Positions 12,061 through 24,552 of a DNA stretch of 64,000 nt are shown in pieces (position 1 is the stretch's first letter; every line of letters begins with the position of its first letter). Where the stretch lies: the NCBI GenBank assembly GCA_032164245.1, contig JAVMKO010000003.1, positions 71,308,390 to 71,372,389 of the forward strand, given 5' to 3'. The notes beneath the pieces were generated by a model, which was not told the origin of the DNA, did no database searches, and was given only the letters and a program-made list of their open reading frames with translations. The position numbers and the translations under genes are program-made. The stretch comes from Sternotherus odoratus (lineage: Eukaryota > Chordata > Testudines > Kinosternidae).

Positions 12061-12337
12061 GATAAACTGTAGACTGGGTGTTGGATTTACAGCAAGGAAC
12101 CTTTCTTGTCAATTTCACAGCCCCAGCACCAACCTTTGAAATTGACAAGTGTGACAGCCAACAGGGGATGTAAGTAACACCGTGCTACACAGACGCTGCA
12201 TCACCCTAACTCCACCAACATAAGCCCTACAACTCTCATGGAGGCAGAGTTATTATGTCAGTGTAGTAGGTAGGGCACTTGCAGGCCTGGAAGCAAGGCT
12301 GCAGTCTGTACACTGACAGAATTAGTCTGATGTAAGG

Positions 12338-12630
12338 TCATAGGTGTCAACTCCAGGACTGGAGCACCCATGGAAAAAACAGTGGGTACTCAGCACCCAC
12401 CAGCAGCCCCCGATCAGCTCCTCTCATTTACCCCCAGCCCTCCCGCCTGCTGTTGATCAGCTGTTCAGTGGCATGCAGGAGGCACTGGGGGGAGGGAGAG
12501 GAGCAGGGGCGGGATGGGGCGGATCAAGTGTAGAAAGAGGGATGGGGCGGATCAAGTGTAGAAAGAGGTAGGGGGAGGGTTTGGGGGAAGGGATGGAGTG
12601 GGTGTTGAACATACCCCGGGAACTTAGGAT
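12338..12630. mobile_element. Non-autonomous DNA transposon-like repeat
   Basis: The block begins near GTCATAGGTGTCAACTCC, continues with AGCACCCATGG and CAGCACCCACC words and a G-rich arm containing two copies of GGATGGGGCGGATCAAGTG. The structure resembles GC-rich MITE families of turtles. Terminal repeats are not clean enough to fix the ends. Confidence 0.45.
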
Positions 12631-13796
12631 GTCAGAGCCTCTGCTTAAGCTACCTTACATGGACCTAAGTCATGTCACTGAACTCACATGTGCAATTACT
12701 CTTATTGAGTCCTGTAAGTTGTCTAATGACACTAACAAGGGCTTTTCCTCCCCACATACTTACTGTTCTTTGTAAGTGTATAACGGTGGTCTTCAAAGCT
12801 GGGTGCACTTTGCATTCGGCGGCATTTTGGCAGACACCTCCTTTGGCCACGAGAGGACTTGTGAGAGCAGAAGGGGGCTGCGGGCAGAAAGGTTTGTGAG
12901 ATGCTGGTATATACCACAAAAGAAGACATCTATTACAGGAAAGTCTTATAGAATGAGACCTGGGTATCAGTTCACACAATCTGATAAATTACATGGAGAT
13001 TTCGTAAAACCTGTAACAGCTCAAATACCGTAACAGACATATGAGGTGAAATCCTCTAGGAAGTTATTTTGCTCCCATTTAATTGTCTCTCCTCTCTCTG
13101 TGGGAAGGGATGTAACCAACGTGTTCCAGTGGCACGTATGTGGCATGATGTCACCAATTTACAGGTTAAGAACCTTATAAAATACAGTGGTTAAAAAAAA
13201 TAATCAAGAACAAAGAAAACTTTTGAGGGAAAATAAACTTCCTCTCTCTGCCTCCTATTTTGCTGAACTGATGTTACGAGACAAAAGGGAACGGGAGGAA
13301 TGTATTAAACAGGGAAATATTAGAAAGAGAATCATAAATAAGACGATGATGTGAACAAAATTCCAGCCACAAAATTAATTGGAATGCAGCCTCATTACTC
13401 TGGTTGTGCACAAGGATTAAGTCATAGCTCATAGAAAGCACTGGACTTGTAGTGAACACCTTGAGTAGCTCTGACTTTAAGTGCCCATTTACATGGATTC
13501 TGTGAAGTTAGATAATCCATTAAAGCAATATTGGTGCCTAACAATACCAGACACTTTGTACAAGTAAATTACTCAAAGACAATGTATTACACAGCACTGT
13601 TACCTGCAAAAGATATTCTGTTCTCATGACAGTCCCTAAAAGTACCATTTCTATACTGTCATTCAGTTTGCTCTTTTTGTTAATATGCATTTTGCTATCA
13701 AAAAGGGATCTGTTTTCTTTATGTTGTACTGAAATTTTTGTTCTGAAAGACAGACCAAAAAAAAAAAGATATCAAATTATGTTTACTAATCTGCAG

Positions 13797-13828
13797 ATTC
13801 TTGAGATCTGAGAGAAACCAAGTTAACA
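13797..13828 (+). promoter_or_regulatory. Gene A 5' UTR with upstream acceptor
   Basis: The sequence TAATCTGCAG just before 13797 fits a splice acceptor, and 32 bp separate it from the ATG at 13829. A non-coding first exon farther upstream is therefore likely. Gene B has the homologous AATCTGCAG before its start (near 37770 on the minus strand). The upstream exon and promoter were not identified. Confidence 0.45.
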
Positions 13829-13970
13829 ATGGAGCCACCAAAAGAATATTTGTTCAAACATAAAGGAGTTTATTTCCCATCACAGTATATTACATCTGAA
13901 TACATAGATTCACTGGAGGATTTTGAGATCAGAGACAGTGATGTATTTCTTGTTACTTATCCAAAATCAG
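13829..13970 (+). CDS. SULT3A1-like: Gene A coding exon 1
   Basis: 142 bp encode residues 1-47, starting [13 protein letters not shown] and ending in TYPKS of the PAPS loop. The donor CAG/GTAAGA splits the glycine codon (phase 1), the same as in gene B. Confidence 0.92.
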
Positions 13971-16900
13971 GTAAGACTGATTGCTTGATTCCCTTTCGGA
14001 AACTCATATCTCACTATGTATAAAAACTTTATTGCCCCTCCCCCTGATTATTAACCACCAATACGACCTATTTTTGGTGGTAGCATTTTAACTGCCAACA
14101 TTTTATTGGAGATATTATCTCAGTTTCATCCCTATGTTTCTGCAATGGCAGAAGGTTAAAGCTTTAGAGGTAATCTGCAAAGTATATTTGAACTGGGCAA
14201 ATATTGCCAAAAGCTATTCACAAATATATATTATAATAAACTGCATCTATTTGTTTCTGTCATAGACAACTATTTTTATTCACTTTTGTATAAACATTTA
14301 TGTTAGTAATATTTTGGAAACAATAAGTTCATGGAAAGGGAAGGTGTGTGAATGTTCATACTAATGCACGTAGACACAAATACAAAACCTCAGACTCCAC
14401 AGAGACAGCCATCTCCACTGGAAAATAATAGAGGACAATCTTCTAAAAAAAACCTCCCCAGCTTGATCCCAGGCATGTCACAGAGTATTCAAGCTGAACT
14501 ACCAACTACATGTGATCAACATTCTTGTTCTCAGACTTCACAGTGATACATTTTTTTAAAACAAGAATTGCACCACTTCCAGCCTATGAGGTTTGAGAAT
14601 TACTTGCTGCTGAAGAGTTATAATATAGCAGAACCAACTCCTCTGTGAGAAGCTCAGAGAGAAGGACTCTTTACCCCATGAAACATTGTAACTCAGCTTG
14701 TGGCACTGACCAATTCTGATCACTAACGTATCCTTGGCACTTAAAAGAAAATTCCTTGTATTGCTGAGATGACATTTAACACGCACAGAAAGGACAGACC
14801 ATTGTGAGCCTTCCCTATGAGCCCTGAAGTTGCACTGGTGCTCTTCCACCGCATGGGTGGAATGGGGGTACTTAAAAACTCTCAGAACAACAGTATACAG
14901 GGTGCTTTGGATAGGGCCCCTGTATTGGACAGTCATGCTGCAGCACTGGGGCTACATAAGAAGGAGAAAAATTGTCTGTGGTAACCACAGGGAACCTGAA
15001 TACTCTAGGTAAAAATATCTGAAGATTTAGTTATTTACCAGCACGTAGATTCAGGCTTTTTAATACTAAAGGTACAAAAATATAATGCTGTATGGATTCC
15101 CATCCCTCCTGCATTAATGGATGCCTTCTAACCCAAATTGTTTTACTTCCTTTATAGTGTAAAATGAGACACAGTTTTGAAGAGATTGCGAGTGTAGCAG
15201 ATTATTACATGATATTAAAATAAAATTGGCATCAAAACTGTTTCAAAGAAGGCTATTTTTGTTCCCAGGGACTGTGTGGACTCAGAATATTTTGAGCTTG
15301 ATTTATCATGAAGGCCATCGAGATGGAACAGAAAATATGGAAATAATAGACAGAGTCCCATGGCTGGAGTATAACACACGTAATATGGATTACGTCCCTC
15401 GCCCATCACCTCGTCTTTTTGCTACTCACCTTTCTTACTATTTAGTTCCAAGAGATCTGAGGAACAGGAGAGCAAAAGTAGGTGACACAGTTTCACAATT
15501 TAATTAACATTATCCAGGAAAACTTGCAGTTTTCACCAATAAATCAGTCTAAATCCTCTGAGCTGGACTGTCTCTCCCTCTCTCCCCCAACAACCCTTCC
15601 AAACACAAATCTCCCCTCCCTGGGGATGTGGCTCACTTCCTCCAATGCCCCATTCCCTGTCCCTGGACCTTTCCAAAGGGGGGAAACAAGTTCAGTCAAG
15701 ACCCCAGGACTTCAGTGTCCAGTATCAGTGGAGATCCCATTTTTCGTGGAACTGGTGTGCTTCGCCTCTGATTCTTCCTCATCATGACAGCTCACCCTAC
15801 AAGGGGTGTTATTGATGGGTTATGATCATTACCATCTGCATGTTATATTGTAAGTGACAGTGGTTTTGTTGCTGTGGTGCAGGTAGTTATGCAACTGTAA
15901 GGTCTTATGTTATCCATGTTTTATGTCTCCTGCATCATTAAACACGAGGAAACTTTTTGCTAACAATGGGGGGGAGGGTGGACTGTGCTAGGTATCAGGG
16001 TTGGAAGGGACCTCAGGAGGTCATCTAGTCTAACACCCTGCTCAAAGTAGGACCAACCCCAACTTGGAGATGGCTGCCCTGCCCTGCAGAGTTGCTTCCC
16101 TTAATCTAAAAGGCGAGTCACTCACACTGAAGATGTGCAGCGCTGGCCTGCTGTATATTTAGTGGACGTGTGAGAATTGCCTTGTGGGAGCGATGCCAAT
16201 CTTTTGCATTCCTACCTGGATCTCCCATGAACAGTGGCACGTCCTGTGCACAAACTTCCCCAGGAGACTCCCTCCATAGCCACCCTTGCAGCTTCCTCAT
16301 CTCAGTTGCAGTAACACCTGTAATAAGATCAGCAGGTGCAGGGTGCAGAGCTGGCACCACATGAGCTCCATCAGTGCAACCTCTCAGTCCATTGGAACCT
16401 TCCTCCTGATTTGCTTTATAGCTCCGCCCCTTTTCCCAGGCAGAAAGATTCCTTAAAGTTACAGGGACGGTAAAAGTAAATGGAACAATATCTCCCAAGC
16501 TGCACATAGCTCAATTTTAACTAAAGACATTAGAAAATCTTGAATTGCTTATGTATATTTTACAGGGCTCTTGTAGATTTTCACAATTTTAAGAACCTTC
16601 TGATGGTGTAGGGAGGTTTTTTCTCATAGCTTCTGATTGGCTGTTCTTACTGGGCACCTGTATACGATACACATGTACATGAGGGTCTTTAGAATTAAGG
16701 AATTGTAATGATGCCACTGAATGTACAGGAAATGCCGGCAAAGACCCACAAAATTGCCATTCGTTTAAATCAGGATAAACTATTTACTTAAGTACTTATT
16801 CAACCCTTTTCAGATATAATGATTTTAGTGTTACTTGTAGCAATAGCAATTTTATAGAACACACATTTTTAGGTTAATTGTGTCCCTTTAATTTATCTAA

Positions 16901-19900
16901 GGTTGTCACTCTATTTACTTTGCAGGTTATTTATGTAGCCAGAAACCCGAAAGATGTTGTGGTTTCCCATTTTCATTTTCATATCCTTGAAGTCAAGCTT
17001 GGCTTTAATAGTTTAATGGAGAGGTTTCTGACTGGAAAAGGTAAGGTTTCATTTACTGCTAAAGGCTATGCCCTGCTCACTGACCACAGCCTGAGTAAAC
17101 TATCTGTTTGGGTAAATTAAGTAGAAGATGAAGCTGGTCAGAGTCCTGCCCCCACCTCACATCCCGGGATTTGAGGTTGCAGGGAATGCAGAATCATTGA
17201 CAGCTCACAATAGAGATTTTGTGCAAAGGTAGTCAAGAGGAGCTGCAAAGGCATGTGCATTGCACCAGTAAAGTGCAAGTAACCCCGTGTATCTCTCATG
17301 TGTGTTCACTCTGAAACCTAACAATGAAGATTACAACACATTACAACTCCACTTAGGTGCTCAGATAACACAGGTGAGGAGATGATTATGAGAACTATAC
17401 AGAGAAACACACAGAAGTAGTTTGATACAATTAGTTTTCTGGTTTAGTAATTTTCCTCAATATTTATACCTATCCCGCAATCGCAGACCACAGCTTCTAG
17501 CTTCTGAAGAGCCAAAAGACTCAGCTGTAACCTATCTAGCTCCTGAGTTCTCTTTTAATACCTCTGATGATGCAACATTCTCACTAAGGCACCTTATGGC
17601 ACACTGAAAATTTCAGAACATAGTGAAATATATTCTACACATTCTTCTGTTATAGTAATTAGTGTGACTATCTGATTTGCATGGGATATTTTCAGCCTGA
17701 ATCCAGCCTGTTCATCCCTCAGCTTTGAATCCATGGCCTCTTTTGTCCCATGTAGAACCACACTACAGATGATTTTCCCTACAACTGAGAGTAGTGTGAT
17801 TCCTCAACAGTTATTGAAGTCAGTGAGATCACCCTTTTTACTTACTCTGCCAACAATTCCATGTTTTCACTTGTCAGGAGGGGTCTCTTCTCCCCAGGAC
17901 TTAGAACACTTCTGTCAGTTTTACTTGGGTACTGGGGCCAAGTTATTTTAGCTTTTCTGCTGTGATTTGATCATCTCCTGCCATTTTGTTGTTTTTCAGC
18001 TTCTGAATTGCCTCCTGTATTGCTGACATCTCTGATGCATCAATGTTAATGCCGAGTGAAATAGGTTTACATGTTTCATCAATATCTGGTGTTGAGTTTT
18101 GAGTCTGTTGAGGACTTATCTGAAATGCTCTGCCCATCTGTCTTTCTGTTACACCAGTATTGAGCCTTTTTCATTTTGACATTGTACTGGCCCATTTCTG
18201 GTTTTGAAACATCCACACGTTTCACTGCTTTGTCTGCTTTCTTCTCCTTCTCCTTTGCTTTTTCCAGTATTTCCTTTGTCTTAGCATTCAGGAGTTTTCC
18301 TGTCAGTGCTTTTCTTTCCTTATTGAGATGTGAGGTCTCTTGGCTTATCCTAGCCTCGCTCTGAGTGTGTGCTGATACCAGGCTATAACTGTTGCAGCTT
18401 GACTCACGTTGTCTCAGAGCACTGTGCATTTTAGTTCTGGTCCAATCTCTATCTCACCATCATCTGTCTCTGCCAGCACCCCAAATCTGTTCCATAGTTC
18501 ACAGTGGAATTTCTCAGAACACACTTTTGTCTTCAGTTTTCTATTATTGATTTCTCTGTTGAGTTCTGTTTAAAGTTGGTCTTTCTCAGATTTAATTTCA
18601 GTTTGTCAAAGCAGATTATGGTTGCTTGATGTACCCTTGCATCTTGGACAGATGACCTGAATCTTGAACTGATGCAAATGCAATTGATTTCTTTTTTTGT
18701 TTTGCCACCTGTCAAATTCCATGGTTTTTTGTGTATGTCTCTAGAAGGGAACAGAGTGCTTGTAAGAACTAAGTCAGACATGAAGCACAATTCAGTGAAT
18801 TCCAGGTTTCCTCCATCATTGATATCATTGACTTTCAAAAGGTGTTTGACAGCCTGCATGGACATACATTGTGCAATATAATTCAGTCCTGCGAAATGCC
18901 AGCTAAACCCATTGCCACCGTCACAACCATGTACGCATTGTACATGGCTTGCTCTATAAGACTGAACAACCTTACGACAGAGAGATTCATTGTGGACACT
19001 TATGTGAAACAGGGCTGCATTTTATTTTTGTTGTTGTTTGGCATTTCCATAGACAGGATAATGAAGAAGTATATTAGTCACACAAAAACTGGTACCTAGA
19101 TGTCAAAAGTCTAGACTTTGCTGATACCCTGCTGAGCAATACATTGGAAAACCTACAAACACAGAAAGAAAACCTGGCAAAATCTACAGGTCAAACAGGG
19201 CTCAGAATCAGGTACAGTCAACCTTGAAACTCAGATGTCAAGTGATAAATTCGTGTTAAACAGCAAAACCATCAAGAAAGTGGAATATTCCATCTACCTG
19301 GGCAGTATTCCAGCCAACAGCAACATCAAGAACAATGTGACATCAAGGTTAAGAAAAACATTCAATTTATTCACTAAACTCAACAACACCTGGACATCGA
19401 AGATACATAGCACCACAGGAAAACTGGGAATTTTTAACTCAAACTCTCAGTGCTAATATAGAGTTGTGATAGCTAAAGATCTACTCAAATGTTGAACAGA
19501 AAATTAGATGGCTTTTAAAATAAGTGCCTACAAAGATTCTGGACATTGGATGGAGAGACGTCATCACCAGTAAATATAGCCAAGAAATCATCAGCCAGCA
19601 GCTTATTTCCACTAGAATTAGAAGTAAGTAATGGACATATATGGGGCCTGGGCTTCAGATGCGAACACATGGAGCGCCGTGCAAAGCTGTCAAGTGGAAA
19701 CCAACTGGGTTAGGCAACAAGGGTGCCCAAGAGACCTTAAAAAGAGCCCTTCAAAGGGAGGACAGAATAGCTGATCATAACACCATTGAGTGGATGGAAG
19801 TAGTATGGAATGACAGAAAGGGATGAAAGAGATTAGTTTCCCCCTGGACATCAACATTTACATAATACATTTGCCCCTGTATTTGGCACTGTTGTGACCA

Positions 19901-22900
19901 CTGCTGGAATACCGTGTCCAGTTCTGGTGCCCACAATTGGAGAAATATGCAAATAAATTGGAAAGGGCTCAGAGAAGAGCCATGAGAATAATTAAAGTAG
20001 TAGAAAATGTGACTTATAGCAATAACTCAAAGAGTTCCATCTTGATTACAAACTTGATGACTTGACTGAAGTCTGTAAGTACCTACATGGCGAACAACCC
20101 AGTAGAGAAAGGTATCATACAATTCAATGGCTGGCAGTCCCTTCTGGCCAGAGAATCTATTAATCTATGAATCTATAAATTTAATTTTAGGTTTTTGAGC
20201 ACTGATCCATCAAAAGCAATGGAAAATGTTATCTATAGGTCAATAACCAAGGACATAAAAGTGCAAATATGTTGTTCTGGGTGCAAGTCCCATTCTATGG
20301 AGCCAGCGGGTTCTAGAGGTAACAGTACAATGTGTATTGGTTATCATGCAATGGTCTGTTTGTGTCAAAAACAACACTTGTCCTGAGACCCCTAGATTAG
20401 ATGATGGACCTGGCTTGGTCTTTATCTCATGTTTAATGTGAAAGATAATCCAGGATAAGACTGTGAATAAAAGCAGGAACTGGAATGAAATCTCTGTGAG
20501 CCCAAATATCTCCCCAACAGCAGAGGGAAGAGAAGCTGAAAAAAAGGAAGTCTGCTCCATTGATTCTGCAGCTGTGCTTGTGAGAGTATTAGGATGCAAA
20601 AATATCAATAATTGAACACTTTTTCTGTTTGAGATCAATAACGTTTATTTCTATAATTTTTCTCCTTCATCAGTAGTGGCTGGCTTCTGGTTGGATCACA
20701 TCAGAGGCTGGTACAGCCACAGGGATGACTTCAATATTCTCTTCCTCACCTATGAGGAGATGAAGAAGGTGAGACCAGCCAATCACTTTATATCTGAATA
20801 AAGCAGTATATAAAATGCCTCCATGAGCTGTACTTTACTCTGTGAAGAGTCTCGTTGATTTCACAGAGTAAGGTACATTTTTCTCAATGAGTTGAATGCG
20901 AGTACTTGACAAAGTACTTCTCAATGTGAGTAAGGGTGGAAGAATCAGAAGCACCAAAGTAAGTTAGCCGCTGAACTTCCATTAACATTCAATAGCACAT
21001 AGGAGCCTAATTCACTTAGTCACATGAGGTATCATTTGCTTCTTGGTGAAGAACATCTGCTGGATGCGAATTGTTAGAAAAGACAACAATCTTGCTTTAC
21101 TTCAGGGGTCTCAAACATGCGGCCCAGGGGCCACATGCGGCCCGCAAAGCCCTTCCCTGCGGCCCGCCAAGCTTCCTGGTGGCCCCCCTGCCCCCCGGTT
21201 CCCCCATAGCAGTTTGCAGGATGGAGGGGCCAGAAGTGGAGGCTTCTCTGCTGCCTGGCTGGGCCGCGTGTGTTTCTAGCTCTGGACTTCCTATATTGCT
21301 CTTGCTTTGTTTGCCAAACAGCTGTTGGTGGTGCCTAGCGCTTTCCAGGAGGGAATGGGGAGCTGTGTGCTCAGAGGAGGAGGTGGGGCAGGGGTGGGAC
21401 CTCTTGGAAGGGGTGGAGTGGGGGCGGAGCTGGGGCAGCGAGGGCAGGGTGTGTGTCAGTGGTGCGGCCCTCGGGCCAGTGCACTAGACCTCATGGAAGG
21501 GGTGGAGTGGGGGCAGAGCCGGGGCAGCGAGGGTGTGTGTGTGTGTCAGTGGTGCGACCCTTGGGCCAGTGCACTAGTCCTCATGCGGCCCTCATGGTCA
21601 TTTGAGTTTGAGACCCCTGCTTTACTTCATTTCCGTTCCCGCATAAGAGGATGGCAGCTATACAACCCATCCCACAAGGCATCCTAAAGGGAAAGCAGAG
21701 AGTTTGTTCTGTTTTAGTACTTCTCAACCTGCTTTTAGAACTAAAGATGTTTTGTCAAAATGGCATTTTTGCAAACTTACAGATCTTCATGTAATTTTTT
21801 TGTGAAAAATGCTATTTTATTGCAATGTCCATTCAAAACGAGGTTTTTTGGTAAATAAAATATTTTTTAATTATTTTGATGTTCTCAATTAAGATATCTA
21901 TGTGAAATCTTTGAACATTACAGAACTCTTCAAAATTTCAATTTGTTTTAGAAACTGGTTTTTCACTTTTCTACCAGCTCAGTTAGATTTTGACTCCTTA
22001 ACAACTTCACGTAGCTTAGCACAAGTCAGGTTTAAACTACGTTGAGTGTCCATACATGGATTTGTTCTGGTAGAACTAAATCCATTTGAAATTGATTTTA
22101 GTCACACTGGAGTATCTGAGTGCATCTCTGAGCGAAATAGGCAGAGATGCAGCAGCATCCTCTCTGCTGACTTCAGCAGGAAGTATGTTGATAGTAATAA
22201 TTTCTTGAGCTCTTTACAAAGAATATCCAATCTTGCAAATTATTGAATATTGAAATTATTACAAAAAAGTAATAATTTCTTGAGCTCTTTACAAAAAATA
22301 TCCAATCTTGATTTTAAAATTGTCAGTGATGGAATATCCACCATGAATCCCGCATATATTGTTCCAATGGTTAATTACCCTCAGTGTTAAAAATGTAAAC
22401 CTTATTTCCAGCCTGAATTTCTTTAGCTTCAACTTCCAGCCCTTGGATTATATTACATTTTTGTTTGCTAGACTGAAGAGTCCGTTAATAAATATTTGTT
22501 TCCCATGTAGGAAATTATAGACTGTAATTAAGTCACATCTTAATCTTCTCTTTGTTAAAATAAATAAGTACTTAAGAATGACCATACTGGGTCAGACTAA
22601 AGGTCCATCTAGCCCAGTGTCTTGTCATCTGACAGTGCCCAATGCCAGCTGCCCCAGAGGGAATGATCAGAACAAGTAATCATCAAGTGATCCATTCCCT
22701 GTCTCTCATTCCCAGCTTCTGGCAAACAGAGACTAGGGACACCATTCCCGCCCATCCCGGCTAATAGCCATTGATACGCTGAACTGTTTGAGTCTCTCAC
22801 TGTAAGGCTTGTTTCAAATGCTTTAATCATTCTTGTGACTACTCACTGCATTCTCTCCAGTTTATCAACATCCCCCTTGAATTGTGAACTCCAGAACTGG

Positions 22901-24457
22901 ACACAACAAGGGTTCTTCTGCTTCCAAAATAGGTTGCCACAGACAGACCCAAATATAGATATCCAGAAAATTATGACAAACTTTGTCTTACATGGTTCTG
23001 TTGTAATCACAGTCACAGAAATTAATCTATTCTCTCTTGATTAGACCATAATGATGGATTGGCTAATTACAAAAGTATTTTTAATGGCTTAATTTACTAC
23101 TCCCTTGCAAGGTTTTTATGCTCCTGTAGCACCTTACAGTAAATTAAAATCTTGCTTAAGAAGTAGTACAATAAGAAAACACCTTTATTCTTTAGTGCTA
23201 TAACCCTATGCTCAGTTTCATTTCTATAAGTATCCCGTTATCCTTTACTCAATCACTTTATTTAGTTAGTTCCTTTATTTTCCTACTTTGGGAAACTGTT
23301 ACTTTGAACTAATGTTCATTTCAGGATCTCAGAGGGGCTGTGCTGAAAATCTGCAAATTCTTAGGAAAGCAGCTAAATGAAAAAGAGCTGGATGCTGTTG
23401 TGGAAAATGCGACATTTGATCGAATGAAAACTGATCCCAGGGCAAACTATGAGCCCAGGCCAGGCAATGCCATGGAACGAGGCTTAGGACATTTTCTTCG
23501 CAAAGGTGAGGCAGAAGCAGCCAAATCTAATAAATATTTAATCCTCACTGCCTAAGACTGCCGATCACTACTTTCTGTTCCCGGGAAGCAATTGGCTTTT
23601 GGGGCACTAAGACTGTTGAGTGAGGCTGTATCGCTGGGTAACAATGCATCAGGCACCATTTCTCACAGATTAAAAGAGGGCTGCACTACTTTGCTCAATG
23701 CAATATCTTCAATGTTTGCTGAGCAAAGCAGTGCAGCTTTCTTTTGATCTGTGAGAAAAAAGTTTTAATATAGTTTAAAAATGAAAATGTTCAATAAGCT
23801 CTCTTGGAGGGTAACATTCATTTTGTGCCACTTGTAAAGGGGAAGGGTCGTCTTCAAAACATTAAAACATGTGAACGTTGGAGAGAAATGAAAGCGTTTC
23901 TGTCTACTGCTTCTGAGAAACTTCACACGTGGTGGTCATCGGAACTTATTTAGTCTTTACAACTTCGAGGGGTTATTTAGAGTATGAAATTAGAGTACGG
24001 AAATAAAATCTAAGGGACAATTCTTGTGGCTGAGAGGAGAGAGGTATTTTGTATGTTCATTTTTCTAAACAATTAGTGACATTGTCTAGAAATATATTAC
24101 AGTCAAAGTTATTTTACCCAGACCTCCAGGGCTGGAAAGGTATCACCAAAGCCCTAGAAAGCTATGTTTTGGGGAGATGAGAGAGGAAGGAACTGAGGAG
24201 AAAAGGGACTGCACCCAACTAACAGTACTCACAGCCTCTTAGCTGAACAAGCGATATTCAAATTTTAATAATGCATCCAAGTAGTAGCAGAACATCTAAC
24301 CACCAATTCCTCTTCTGTGTCTCCTGCCCCAGGGATCGTTGGAGACTGGAAGAACACAATGACTGTGGCGCAGAGCGAAAGATTTGACAATGTTTTTAAG
24401 GAGAAAATGAAAGACCTGACTTCCACGTTCAGCTGGGATATTAATGACGACATGTAG
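13829..24457 (+). CDS. SULT3A1-like: Cytosolic sulfotransferase, SULT3A1-like (gene A), six coding exons
   Basis: Coding exons are 13829-13970, 15269-15477, 16926-17040, 20674-20768, 23325-23505 and 24333-24457, joining to 867 bp (288 residues). The 95- and 181-bp exons have the classical SULT sizes. The product would transfer sulfonate from PAPS to an amine or hydroxyl acceptor in the cytosol. Seen motifs: YPKSGTVW (44-51, 5'-phosphosulfate loop), catalytic His101 in THLSYY, Arg123 and Ser131 (3'-phosphate site), [10 protein letters not shown] (246-255), and the dimerisation motif [10 protein letters not shown] (254-263). Exon 3 is 12 bp shorter than in gene B, removing four residues after HFHF. 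The start ATG is the family start (MEPPKEYLF). Subfamily assignment rests on remembered resemblance to amine sulfotransferase; the true substrate is unknown. Confidence 0.9.
15269..15477 (+). CDS. SULT3A1-like: Gene A coding exon 2
   Basis: 209 bp encode residues 48-117, from GTVWTQNIL to RNRRAK, with the presumed catalytic base His101. The acceptor is GTTCCCAG and the donor is AAA/GTAGGT (phase 0). Confidence 0.92.
15478..16925 (+). other. Gene A intron 2
   Basis: This contains a short CR1 3' fragment (about 15990-16090) and otherwise no recognised element. The ORF 16118-16507 on the minus strand is unsupported. Confidence 0.6.
15990..16090 (-). mobile_element. CR1 3' fragment (minus)
   Basis: TATCAGGGTTGGAAGGGACC and AGGTCATCTAGTCTAAC are the CR1 3' consensus read in reverse. 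The copy is about 100 bp and 5'-truncated. Confidence 0.8.
16926..17040 (+). CDS. SULT3A1-like: Gene A coding exon 3 (12 bp short)
   Basis: 115 bp encode residues 118-155, with [14 protein letters not shown] giving Arg123 and Ser131. Gene B and copy C have 127 bp here; the missing 12 bp remove four residues between HFHF and FNSLMERF without changing frame. The acceptor is TTTGCAG and the donor is AAG/GTAAGG. Confidence 0.9.
17943..18430 (-). mobile_element. RTE-like LINE, inverted 5' part
   Basis: Minus-strand translation shows a degraded region ending in [20 protein letters not shown], typical of the segment just before the reverse transcriptase of RTE-type LINEs. It is head-to-head with the plus-strand RT remnant that begins near 18810. 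The same arrangement is present in copy E2 (48895-49140 and 49620-50140). Confidence 0.65.
18810..19830 (+). mobile_element. RTE-like LINE, RT and downstream part
   Basis: Plus-strand frames contain [14 protein letters not shown], then VKQGCI before the palm motif and later [15 protein letters not shown], the expected order for an RTE-like reverse transcriptase and its C-terminal part. Stops and frameshifts separate the pieces, so it is inactive. It lies in gene A intron 3. Confidence 0.7.
19880..20140 (+). mobile_element. CR1 ORF2 C-terminal/3' fragment
   Basis: The segment TGGAATACCGTGTCCAGTTC followed by TGGTGCCCACAATTG encodes the LEYxxQFW-type motif found at the end of CR1 ORF2, with GAAAGGGCTCAGAGAAGAGC after it. 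It is degraded and lacks the rest of the element. Confidence 0.6.
20674..20768 (+). CDS. SULT3A1-like: Gene A coding exon 4
   Basis: 95 bp encode residues 156-187 ([14 protein letters not shown] and FLTYEEMKK). The acceptor is CTTCATCAG and the donor is AAG/GTGAGA. The 95-bp size is the conserved SULT exon. Confidence 0.93.
21103..21619. mobile_element. Non-autonomous hAT element, 517 bp
   Basis: Inverted termini CAGGGGTCTCAAAC and GTTTGAGACCCCTG enclose a GC-rich interior. An exact 8-bp duplication CTTTACTT flanks it (21095-21102 and 21620-21627). Copy E1 has the uninterrupted target TTTTGCTTTACTTCATTTCC near 46497-46516, an empty site. The long ORFs inside are G-rich artefacts. Confidence 0.93.
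22250..22840 (-). mobile_element. CR1 LINE fragment (minus)
   Basis: Landmarks are GACCATACTGGGTCAGACTA followed by GGTCCATCTAGCCCAGTGTC and, upstream on the plus strand, TGGTTAATTACCCTCAG. The corresponding insertion appears inverted in copy D at about 57.70-58.42 kb, so it predates the A/D duplication. Confidence 0.75.
23325..23505 (+). CDS. SULT3A1-like: Gene A coding exon 5
   Basis: 181 bp encode residues 188-247, from [17 protein letters not shown] through FLRK. This is the conserved 181-bp SULT exon. It includes ATFDRMK, which contributes to the adenine/PAPS pocket, and opens the RKG motif. The donor is AAG/GTGAGG. Confidence 0.93.
24333..24457 (+). CDS. SULT3A1-like: Gene A coding exon 6 with stop
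   Basis: 125 bp encode residues 248-288 and a TAG at 24455-24457. It contains IVGDWKN and the KxxxTVxxxE dimer motif. The 3' UTR continues to an ATTAAA signal at 24553-24558. Confidence 0.93.
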
Positions 24458-24552
24458 GCTGGTCGCCAGTTGGAAAGAGGTGAAAGTGCTGTAAAGACCA
24501 TGAAAACACGTTTTTGTCTCTAGTGTTTATAAAAATCCATCATTCTGTGCAC

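Noticed and set aside
11524..12148. Overlapping ORFs of 104-156 aa that look protein-like
   Set aside because: Both strands and several frames are open over the same low-complexity GC-rich block and no domain was recognised.
21043..21687. ORFs of 126-138 aa in gene A intron 4
   Set aside because: They read through the non-autonomous hAT element at 21103-21619, which has no transposase.
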